A stretch of 64,000 bases of DNA, from contig NC_036447.1 of NCBI RefSeq assembly GCF_002775205.1, positions 16,536,501 through 16,600,500 on the forward strand. The letters are read 5' to 3'. Origin of the DNA: Xiphophorus maculatus (Eukaryota; Chordata; Actinopteri; Cyprinodontiformes; Poeciliidae). This document shows, piece by piece, positions 11,901 through 23,900 of this stretch; position 1 is the first letter of the stretch; every line of letters starts with the position of its first letter. Both the position numbers and the translations under genes were made by a program. Under the pieces are notes generated by a model that did not search any database, was not told the DNA's origin, and was given only the letters and a program-made list of their open reading frames with translations.

Positions 11901-14900
11901 CAAACAAGATTTGTTGGTCACATAAATGTTGCCCCACACATCTATTCAGTGACTCAAATGTTGAAAAACAAGTGAATAGTACAATACATGATGTGTACTG
12001 TACTATTCACTCTTAGTTTTATTCTGTATTGAATTTTTTTTCATACTTGTTTGCTTTGTTCCCACCTACACATCCTGTAAAAGCCCTAAGCTGAGTGTGT
12101 CGAGGTCACGGCGGCTGTTCTGGGAACTCTGGAAGATTTCCAGTAGAAGCAGATGTAGGCTGGAGTAGCGTGAAACAAAGACGCACATTTACCATAAAAA
12201 AAATCCTCTGTATTCATTAGATTTAACTTGGTGTCACTTGTTGCTTCTCCTGTGCCCCTTAAATGGCGTGTTTACATTCTTTAGTGGCTGGCTGGTTGTG
12301 TACAGTTCTGCTACACTTGAGTTAATATACTTTGGTTTAATTTCATTAACACAAACATTTTTAACAAATATAACACAATATAACTGCCTTAATTTAAAAC
12401 CAAGATCCACCAGCCAGGCTTTTTTCCTGTCAGTTTTTTAATGTCAGTTTTCTTTGAAAGCTGACCTGCAGATTCATAGTTTGTGGATAGTATTTATTCC
12501 TCCTAAGACTATATAACACATAATACTGGAAAAAGGGGGATTTAGGTTGTTTTGTTTTTGATTCATGAAGCATGTGTCCCTATACTTGTGTGTGATTTTA
12601 ATAGGATATAGTCATTTATTTGTTCCTAAGTAGAAGTTCATTAGCAAACTGATAGAACACACTAAGTTACGCACACAGACATTAAAGACCAATAACTAAA
12701 AACTAAATACAAATTCAAAAATATAAAGAATTGCCTTGTGCTTGTTTTGTTTAAGTTGTGTTTTAATATTTAAGGTAAGTAGTTAAAATATTAGTAAAAA
12801 TATTAACAGCTTATTAAACTCAAAAACTGGACTGAGGCTCATGTTTGTTGATGGACCAGAAATTATGTGAATTCTTCGTTTTGCTGGATTAATGCAAATC
12901 TAGTGTTTATTTCTTGATGGTGAAAAATTAACTGACTCTAATCTCTTTAGATTAATTTGACTTCTGCTGCTTAGCTGAAATTCCTGCTTTGATTGCTAAT
13001 CTGCCGTCAGTTGTATAAAACACACGCTGCGGCTATTAGCTTGCCAACGGTAGTTTTAAAACAATACCTCAATAGAAATACTACCTTAGTTTCCAAATCA
13101 TAATTGGGATTTTTCGTTTATCAGCCACATTTCCAAACAGTGTAGCAATCTTTCTTTAGCCAGACGACCAGCAGTGTGTAGCAACAGGTGGGGAGGGGCC
13201 AGCATTTCAGTACTCTATGCTAAACACAGCAGTAGAAATTAGTTGCTGAAACTTCAGCATCTCTTTAATAGCATGACAGTAAATTGTAGCGGTTTTGACA
13301 CCATTACTAAAAAAAAAAACCATACATATACATAGAAAATTTTTACTTTTCAATCCTTGATATACATTGATGCTGGCAGTAACTATCAGTAAAAGGTTTA
13401 AGGAGTGGACCTTTAGGAGGACCGAATACATTTTTTTAAGATTATTTTACCAGATTGCCTGAAAGTCTGAATCCTTGGAAGGCAAGTAGGTGAATCAAGA
13501 CTTTTGGGCGGCAGTTCATCTACAACATGTGTTGTATCAGATAAGCTCTCCTAAAAGGAAATCTTAGGCTCATTTTGGAAATCCAGTGCCTTTGATGTGT
13601 GTGTGCATATGCCTACATATAAATACACATGTGTGAGTGTTTGAGAGCCTGGTTTCATATTACTGTTAGCTACAGTAAATTGTATGCAGCTTTGCCCCGT
13701 CAGAGCCATTCATCCAGATTTTTTGCAGCCTGCATTCCTAGACAGCCTTACAATGGACAGCGAAAACTTGAGAAGCCACTCTTCCTTTTACATGCTCGGT
13801 GCGGCTGTGTCTCCGGCTTTTCACTGCACGAGCGTCATCCTCTGAGAGCGAAACAGAGAGCTCTGTGGGATGTGGGGAATGGAGGGAAAAGGGAGAGAAA
13901 GAGCAAACGGAGACGGCTGGAGTGAAAAAGGTGAAGAGCCTGCTGTTCCTTTGTCTCGCACCTGTTGCTAGGCCTCTCCTGCCCCCTGCCAGCCTGCCCT
14001 GCTTGCTAAAGGAACGCTGACGGACAAATGCAAAGCTTGCTCATTTCATCTCGTGTAGGCCCACATGTACAGTTGAAACCAGATACTTGCATATAATGTT
14101 TGGAAAGATGCATAACCTTTCTTTATCCTCCCTCTGTGGCATAACATCAGACTAAACATTCCCCATTTTTGGTCACTTGGGATTACTGAAATAATTTTAG
14201 GGTTTATGAAGGAGAAGTTAAATTTATCTCAGAGGTTTACATAAACGAAGAGTTCAGTGATATTCATTAAATTAGAGTATGCATTGAGAAGAGGCCCATT
14301 TGTCAGATTAAAAGTACAACGTATTGCACATATATTTCATTAAGCCCACATTTCTATTTTTAACATAGTTTTTTAATGATCTGATGTGATATTCTAATCT
14401 TAAATATGTTTTCATTAACTGGAAGTCACAACAGAAATTAAGTTTTTCAAACCTCCACTTGTGTGTAATTAATCTATTTAATGTGCTTAACTTAGTGATA
14501 AAGCTTAAAAACATCAATAGGCTTTTTAAAAATATTCCGATTTGTTGAATGAGCCTGCCTTTTACTTAATTCGAGAAAACCCAGATGATGATGTCATGAC
14601 TTTGCAAACATCTTACTGGTTAATTTCGAATAATTGTCTTAAATTGAGGCACACCTGTGGATATATGTTAAGCCCACGCCTCAATACTCAAAACACAAAT
14701 GAAGAAATTTATCATTTTTTACCTCTATAAGTTTTGTTTATCTATGAGTTAAATATCCTTATGTCTGAAGGTTCCACATTCTTCTTTTTAAATAATTATA
14801 TCCAAGTAAAAACAGTTCGGGAATGTTCAGCACAATACTTCTCAGGGAAGAGACGGGTTGTGTCTCAGACAATCTTTCGTGAAATGTGCCAAATAATTAT

Positions 14901-17900
14901 AAAAGCCAAATAATTATATTGCAACTAAGTAGATTGATTATATTGGCCATTTCTACATTAAGTTGAAAATGGGAAGCATTCTTCCATCAGTGAAGTACAG
15001 GGGTGGCACCATCATGGTGGGGGGGAGGAGGAGTGTTTTGGTGCGAGAGGAACTGGTTCACTTCATAGATGGCTACATGAAAAAAGAATATCATGTGAAA
15101 ATATTGAAGCAAAATCTCAAATCATCAGCCAGGAAGCTGGAGCTTGGCCGCAAGTGGGTCTTTAAAATGAACAATGACTCTGATCATATTAGCAGATTAA
15201 TTACAAACTGCTTTGACTGTCACCCTCAATATCATGATTTTTATTATGTAAAATTGACTTTTTTATTGATATCTCTATGTCATCCTGTAATGTTATAGGC
15301 GGTGCCTAAACGCTTGATCCCACAAAGCGCCACCTTTTGCACGAAGCTCTTCCTTGGTGCTGCAAGCTTCTGCCTCACAGAGTCCTCCTTCCCCCTTGAC
15401 TCTTCCATTCAGCTCCTCCAGACTAGCATCAGCAGCAATTAGCAAACAACTGGTGGAACTGCAAATCTGCTGAGCCTATCATATGAACTACTTTGTAGTC
15501 CAGCAGTCCTCAATATGGTTGTAAACGGCAAAATTAGAGGCCCATTTTCAAGATGTCAAATTTTGTAGTAAAATGTTTTGTTATATATTTATAGCATTTT
15601 TATTAAAACCGAAGCTAACTTGATAGTGCTACAAAAATGGCACTATGTGCCTGGGAAATACATAATGCTGCCCCTTTAAGGACAACATAGTCAATGTTTT
15701 AGAGTGATCATAACACAACCCTGATATCAGTCCCATAAAAAATTTCGTGGGCAGAGATGAAAAGACTCAGTTACACCTGTTCTTTTGAAGTTCCTTTACA
15801 TTACCAAGAGAGGCTTGTCAAAAGGTATCCAAAGTATCTAAACCAATCCATAAAGTTTAAAAATCAATACTACCAAAATACTAGGGATCCAAATGCAAAC
15901 ATTTTCATTTAAAGAACGTTGAGCTTTAGCAAAAATAAATTGTCTTGGTACTCTTCACTGACCAAAACAGGAAAAGTTCAGTCTAATGTTAGGCAGTGAA
16001 GGGAATTGTTCTCTTTATGCATTCATTGTGTGGATGTGAGCACCAAAAATATTTAAAGGTGATGACAGACGATCCAGTTTCCCTAAACATCTGGTGAACA
16101 GTTCTGCTGTTTCAAACCCTGAAGAAACTGTTTTGTTTTAAACCCTCATCTGCTAAACATCCTAATCATTTACATTAGAGCTTAAATCCTTTATTTGGTG
16201 TAACTCCCTTTTATGTGTTTGCTCTGGTCACATTGGTATAAACACTGCACATGCTGTGAATTGTGAATTATATTTCTATCTTTCTTTGGTGTCCTCTGCT
16301 GTCCAGACGTGTTACATCTGTGAGGACCACGGAAGGGAGAGCAAGGCGGCCTGTGGAGCCTGCATGACCTGCAACAGGCAGGGCTGCAGACAAGCTTTTC
16401 ACGTTACCTGGTGAGTGATGAGCAGTGTCATCAAGTTTGTGTTTGACGTTCGGCATGTGGTGGGGTTCTATGAAAAGAAATTGCAAAAGGTGTAGACAAA
16501 TGAGCTGATGTTTTAAAATACATCAGCGTAGTTGTCTGTACCGCATTCATCCTTTTGAATACTTTGTGTACTTTTTCTTGTAGCTTAGTTGCTTACAGTG
16601 TGTTCAATTAATGTTAACTGGGGACTTAATTGAACAGCATTAAATTTATTACTAAAGTACAAAATTTAACATTATTTCCCATTTCAGAAAAGGCTCTGGC
16701 TATCTGCTGTACCCCTGTATTTGATTTGAACTGTTATTTCTCCTTAGCTTTAAATTCAGTGATGAAACCTAGAAATGCAACAATCGGGCGAACTTGTATC
16801 CATTTTGATCAGCAAAGCTCTGACAGACCTCTGATCTGCAGATGACGATTTCAGCTGATGACAAGTTTTCTTGACGAATAAATAGCATTGATTTAATGTT
16901 GTTGTTTTTTTTGTGTGTGTATAGATTGAAGATCTGTCTTGAAATAGTTATATTAATTTTTAAAAAATCAAAAAGGGATGAGGTTGGAGAGATTTCTGTT
17001 TGCATCTTGTATTTTTGGAAATCTACAATTACTACAAGCGTCTCAAGAAGTTTGCTGGTGACTTACAATTGTCTAGTTTTCCTATTCATCTGCTCTGACA
17101 AAACCAAACAAAACTTTTTCCAGTTAAGCACACCACTTTAGTGGTACCAAATTACAGTGAACCCTCATTTTTCGCGGGGGTTACGTTCCAAAAAGAACCC
17201 TTGATAGGCAAAATCCGTGAAGTAGTAACCTTTATTTTTTTTTGCAATTATTATACAATGAAATACTCCATAATACATTGAAACCAAAGAACAAAACCTT
17301 TTTACAGGCCCAAGCATTTGTTTAACAAATAAAAGTACTGTATAAACGTTGTTTTTTTGTTTTTTTTTACAAATAACTACTGTACTGTAAAATAATCATT
17401 TTAATCATCAATACTAACTGAAGGCTTCAAATTGCGGAGATCAGCACCGCCCCACCGTGACCCAAGTCATTGGATTAGAACGGGAGAAAATGAAAAATGA
17501 TTATGAAAAAAGTACAGTAGGACAAATAGTGACTCACGTGTATTTCACTGCTCTTCTGACTGAGCCGCTGCATCCTGACTCCGCTTTGTAGCGTTTTTTT
17601 CTTCTAAAGTCCGCGGTGCAGGTGTGTTTTTTCGAGAGAACATAGTTATCGGTAGTTGTTGTCGCTCTTTTTTCTTCTGGCAAAAATATTCTTGAAATTG
17701 GCAAGCTGTTTTACGTACGTGTACATATTGAACCGCAACGTTATTGACACACAGGTAGAAAAGAAGCGGAGAGACTGTTTAGCCCATCAGAATGCAGAAC
17801 ACAATGCACGATGCAAATCCATGAAGCAGCGAGACAGTGAAAGGTGAACCGTGATATAGGGAGGGTTCACTGTACATTGATGGTAACACTACTTGGTAAG

Positions 17901-20900
17901 GAAGTTGTTACTAAGTGAAGAAAATTCAATGTTTGCTATTGTTTGTGTAAATTAAGTATTTTATCTATAAAGCACCTTTCACAGACAAAGTGTTGTACAG
18001 CATACCATAATTAATGGACGATAATCCACTACTTTTTTCACATGCTTTGAACACTGCGATGCATCTAATATACAACTTTTTATGAACGGGTTTCAAAAGA
18101 CTGGTCTGCTGCATGAGGAAGAGGACAACACAACTTCAAGACGACTGCAGTGTTATTGAGATTGACGACGAGAGAGAGACTAAGGAAGTGTATGTGAGGC
18201 CAGGGATGCCTGCAGGATATTATTTAAATCATCACCGCACCTGACCCACATGAACACAACCACATCCCCAACACACACTAAATGTGTGGCAGACAAAAAT
18301 GGAGCACCTGACCCACACGCACGTAATGTACATGGCACACTGAAACGGCAACGTCGAACTGCACACCTGGTAGTCAGTTCCTGACCCATACTAATATGCC
18401 ACACGAAGCTCATGGCATACAAGGAAAAAGCATCTGACCCGCATGAGGCTCAACGCACGCAATGTGACGCAGGCACACACAAATGCGTATATGCCCACGT
18501 GATCTGTTTATGAATTACACAAAATAATAAAAAAGGAAGACAAAATCTTTTCTATTAGGAGTGAACTCTCCACCTGCAAGGAGACTGTACTGTAGATCCT
18601 TACTATAAAATTTCCAAAAGATTGTCAGCATGCCCAGTACATAGTACAGTATATAGCAGTTTCAGTCTTCCTGTTACCTGCTTACCTTTCACTCCGTTTA
18701 TAAGTAGCAGGCTGAATTAACAGTCTTCTGTAGAAAATGGTCTTCTTTGAAATAGCTCCTCACACCTTTTTGTTTCTCTGACTTTATTTTAGGCATATCT
18801 CTGATACCTTTAATATACAACTTATAGTCCAGATCTTGTTGCATGGACTCTGCAAATCCTTCTCTAGCCACATAGTGCAGCCAGATCTCAGTACGCAGCA
18901 TGAAGCGAAGAGAAACTTTATCTAAATTTCTATCTTTTTTTTTTTTTTTACCCCTCCAGGGGCTCTTTTTGTGGGCTCTAGAGTCTCTTTTTATGAAGTA
19001 GGCTGACAGGAAAGGGGGAAGGAGAGGGGGAAGACATGCGGTAAACGCCGCCGGGTCTGGGAGTCAAACCCACGACAGCCGCGTCGAGGACTTGAGGCCT
19101 CCAAATGTGGGTCGCGCTAACCCCTACGCCACCACCATCTAAATTTCTATCTTGAAGATCATCGAACATGCAAATTTAACTCAAATACCAGCATTAACAT
19201 TACATGTTATTGAAATGAATGATGGTCAAGTGCATTTATCTTGTCGTGTTTTGAATGCAACTGAATGCTCTTAATATAAAGACCAAATGTTGACTAGGTT
19301 GTGAAGAAATCCAGAATAAACTTGAACTCATTCGGACATGACTGATCTCTCAGGTTCAACTGTGTTGTCTGGTTTGTGTAGAAGCTTGTCTCTGACCTAT
19401 GACCCTGTGCTATACTTTGCTCAGTGCTCAGATGGCTGGTCTGCTGTGTGAGGAAGAAGGCCCAGAAGCTGACAACGTTAAATACTGTGGTTACTGCAAG
19501 CATCACTACAACAAAATGGTACAAAGAAAATCATCGTTTCTGTATTTAGCCTACTTTTCGGAGAGATTTGTGTTGTTTTTTGTCATTGTGATTTTTTTAA
19601 AATATATACAATGAAGGAAAAGCTGATTTTTCTTTTTGTTTGTTTTGTTTTTTTACAGCAGAAGAAGTTGCGCTCAAGCGAAAATGCTAGTAGCTCCTTC
19701 AGTCATCCCAGGGGGCGTTCCAGTTCTCCATCACAGGAAAAACATCACCACCATAAACAGAGGAAGGTAAACAACTCTTTGGTCTGATTTAGTTTGAGAA
19801 ACTTGGTATTTACTAACCACTGACAATATCTCTCTCCTCAGTATAAAGTCAATTTGTTTTTTTCCTCTACTCTTTGTAAAGGACGGAGATGGATTGAAAC
19901 AACTAAAGTGAAACTTTTGCTATAAGAATAGTGAGGCCAGTCAGTAATGAATGTCAATCAGTGAGATCAATAATTAAGTCTCTATATAGATTATTGAAAA
20001 AGACAAAAGGTAGAAATAAAAACAAAGCAGGAGAAGGAATGTGTTCCATCAGTTTATATATGTAGAGCCTGTTCAGTGGAGAGAAATGCTTCCCTTTTAC
20101 AGAAATAAATCTAAAACATGAAGTCAACGTGCTAGAAAATATTTCCAAGATTAAAGAGATAGTTGAGTTTGGTATTGAAGAACTTTAAATGTGAGGAAAT
20201 TCATTTTCAATTTAATCCTGAATTTACAGGGAGGTAAAATGAAAGAAATATATGTCTCTGCACCTTGAAGTTGACAGATGTTTGTTTTGTACACATGCTG
20301 ACCATTCTACACTGTGTGTGTATGTTTGTGTGTGTTTTAGAGTCATAAAGACAAGATTCGTCAGAAAGAGCGGCACAAGAAGTCTTCAGACAGCCTGACC
20401 TCCTCCATAACAACAAGCAGTATAGAAAAGGTACAAACAACCAAACCACAGACCATCTTAAGACACGCTGGTCACATTAGTACCAAATATTAATGCAATT
20501 TAGCTGCAAGTTGACACATTTTCTTCCATCAGTATTAAGGTTTTTTGACATACTTTGGTAAGAATGCAGTACCATCACATTACTGTTATATAATGACGTA
20601 ATGAAAGTTCTTTATGGATTTATATAGTTGCTTAAATGCATTAACTGATTTTTTTAAAAATGTGTGTTTACTCCTAAAGCAAAAACTACAGTTAAAATAG
20701 ATTGATATATCACTCTGGAAGTACATTGAATTGAGCATGGTCTGAGGTGGAATATTATTAAAGATAGCTATCATTCATAAAACACGTTAAACATTCTTCT
20801 GTTGTTTTGGATGTGCATGGATAGATATCTTCAACACATCATAGCAGCAAAGATGGCGAAGGGAAGCCGAAGAAGCTGAGCTCCCACAGTCATGGTCACC

Positions 20901-23900
20901 GGAGTAAGAAGACGGGGAGCACCGGGAAAAGCTGCTCTTCCTCCTCCTGCTCCTCCAGCCCGTTCAACACCGGTACTGCCTGCAGCATTTCCATCGCAGT
21001 GAAAAGTTGTTTTGAGTGTTTGTGTCTGACTGTTTTTGTGTTTCCTGCAGGCGGATCCCTGTCAGCCACTCAGGATTTCCATCAGTTCTCATCTTCCTCT
21101 CGCTTGGAGCGCGAGCACGATCGTGGAGGCGACGACCACAACGGAGAGAAACGCAAAGAGCGCCACAGGAGGTCTGCAGTGCAGGATGAGGAGGAGGAAG
21201 AAGAGGAAGAGAAAGATGACAAAGATGAAGAAGAGGAAGAAGAAGAGGAGGAAGACTGTAAATACCAAAAGCCCCCCGCGTTGACCCCAGCTGATTGCCC
21301 CCTCGCAGGGTCTCAAAGCCACGAACGGACAGAGAGCAACTCGAGCCCCTTCGAGAACAAAGTCACCATCTCCACCTTTGGCTCCATCATGCGCATCACT
21401 TCCTCTTCAGGGTTGGGCAGCACCTGCAAAATCCGCAAAATTTCCTCCTCGAGCGACTACAAGCCCTCCAAATCCCTCACAAAGCCGTCTCAGGTCAGCG
21501 CACCTCCCGTCCTGGAGGACGCCAGCATGAAGGACAAGATCGCGCCCCCGCCGCTGCCCCGAGAACGGAGGCACCATAGCAACAAGAAGAGCCGCCACGG
21601 CCCGGGGCGCCCACGTGGGAGCAAGAACCGAGAGCGGAGGGATGAGGACCATCACCACCACCATGGAGACGCACCAGCGCCGCCCCCCCCAGCCTTGAGT
21701 TCCTCTCTCTACCAGAGTCCATCATCATCGTCCCACCCTGCTTTCCCTTCCACGCTGCCTCCGACCTCCTCTACAACCTCTTCTTCCTCCTCTGCTAGGA
21801 GTTTTTCTGCAGGTCGCAGCAACTCTTTGCTTGGCTCCGGTGAGTCTGAGAGGGTGGGCGTGTGTGGTAGCCCTCTAACATCCTGTGTGTGTGTGTGCAT
21901 TGCTATTTGTTTGAACTTTGCTGTATTCATTTTTAAGCTCGACTCTAAATTATTGAAGTATTTTCATTACACCCATCAACTTATCTGAGAATCATGACCT
22001 CAGAGGTACAGAGGAAGTGAAAAGCCATCCAGGATCGACAGATTTAGCAGAATGACACTGCTTTTATATTTTGTAAATCTGCTTCATAGTACTGTTGAAT
22101 CTGTGTGAGGCAGAGATATTGTCCTAGATATGGTTTGCTGTGTGAGCTGCACATTTCCTGGCCTACTTTCCGACTCAGCCTCTTGGGTGCCTTACGTGTT
22201 TTTGAGCTTCACAACTTGCCACAAGAGAAGAAAAAACCCTTAGGGTTTTTTTTTTTTCTCTCCTAGGTTTTTGAGTTTGATTCCTTTTTCCGTCCTCACT
22301 CAGGTATCTACTCCAGTCTCAAGGATCCTCTCACGCTTGGTGGCGGAGTCTGCAGCACGCCTCTCTCCCTCAGTGGAGGAGTGTGCAGCACCTCCTTGTC
22401 CCTAGGAGGAGCAATGTGTAGCACTCCTCTCTCCTCAGGACTGCTTTCATCTCACGGCTCCTCACTCTCTCTTCCTTCTGTCAGCGCTGTTTCAAACACG
22501 CAGGTATGTCAGAGAAAATTCACTCAGACACCGTCAGGAAACTCAAGTCATCGTCATTTCTAAACAGTAAAGAGAAACTTCAGTTGATCAAAGTGCTGCA
22601 CAAGCTTGAAAGAAAACAGATTCCAGCTTCCTGCTGGCATACGCTGATGTGCCCCCAAGTTGCCTACAGATCAGTAAATAATTGTGTGCATGTGGATACA
22701 GGGTAAAACACTGAGTGATCAGTATGGCTAGAAAATATGTAAATAAATTCAACATTTCATTTAATCTCGGTATACATGCAGCTGTTCTGTGAAGACCTCA
22801 AAGGTCTGTTAGAATGCTTCACACAAAGCACATATGATTTCAATTCATGGCTGATTAACAGGCTTTTGCTGAATTGCAATCGTCTGAACGAGGTGTTGAA
22901 GCAGGGAAACATCTAAAGCATGCAGGTCAGGGTGCCTTGAGGACCGGGGTTGGGAAATGCAGCGCTAGAGAACATTAGCGAACAAACAACATCATAAAAA
23001 CTGAGAATTAAGGATGCCTGGCGTAGCAGATGCTCAGTAATCCATCACTGGTTTCACAAGCAGAGCTCAGCTCTGCCCAGTTGTTATTGGGATTTTCTAC
23101 ATTGTTTAGAAATAAGTAGAATTTCTCATTTTTTAAACTTTTATGTGTCATTTTGGAAATGTAAATCTAGTTTTAGCCAGATTAATTTTTCACAGATGTG
23201 CATTTCTTTTTTTTCATTATTTTTATGGATTTTTTTAATAGTACAAAATAAGCAAGTGACATGAGAGTTACATTAAACAACCTAAAATAAACAAATTTAA
23301 ATAATAATAATAGACAGCAAACAAATGACACCCATTACAGAAAAACAAAACAAAAATAAACAAAAAACTCAACACTGATCATTTTCTTAATTAATTTCAT
23401 TCATAATGCTCACAAACTCAGTCATTGTTTCTTCAAAATTTACTCCCTTTCCTCTGACAGTACAAGCGAGACATTCCAGTACAATAAAAGGTGCCATCTA
23501 CTTCACTCACATATGATTTGAGGGTACATCCATTTTCCTCCAGTACAAAGATATGAACCACCTGGCCTCAATGTGGGTTTTTAGTACCAACGGAGGCTTT
23601 CTGTCTGTCTGACATTGATCTTTGTCTCTCAGGTCCATTCCAGCTCCAGCGCCTCCTACAGTCTGAACTCCTCTCAGCCTTTCGCCAGCTGTCTCTCCAC
23701 AGCCTCAACACTGCCGCCACTACTGAGCCAAGGCCAGACCTCATTGCCAGGTGACAACAAGTGTATTTAATTTTCTCCTGCAAAAATACTCTTATATGTC
23801 ACTGGTAATGACTCTGCATCTAATTATTAAAATTTAAACACAGTAAAGTTTTAGTCAACCTGTCGTTCTGTTAGTAATTTATCTGTTCTGGCTGTCAGAG

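Larger units (their letters stand above)
16307..19518 (+). other. mllt6: mllt6 exons 5-6: rest of extended PHD, and intron 5
   Basis: Exon 5 (16307-16410) reads [14 protein letters not shown] and ends HVTC with a split Cys codon. Exon 6 (19425-19518) completes it and continues [11 protein letters not shown] to KHHYNKM. Together they close the extended PHD zinc-binding region. The 3.0-kb intron between them is loaded with repeats: a 718-bp terminal-inverted-repeat element, a retrotransposon scrap near 17955-18005, a possible relic of exon 6 near 18099, a CTGACCC-rich block and a SINE. Confidence 0.85.
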
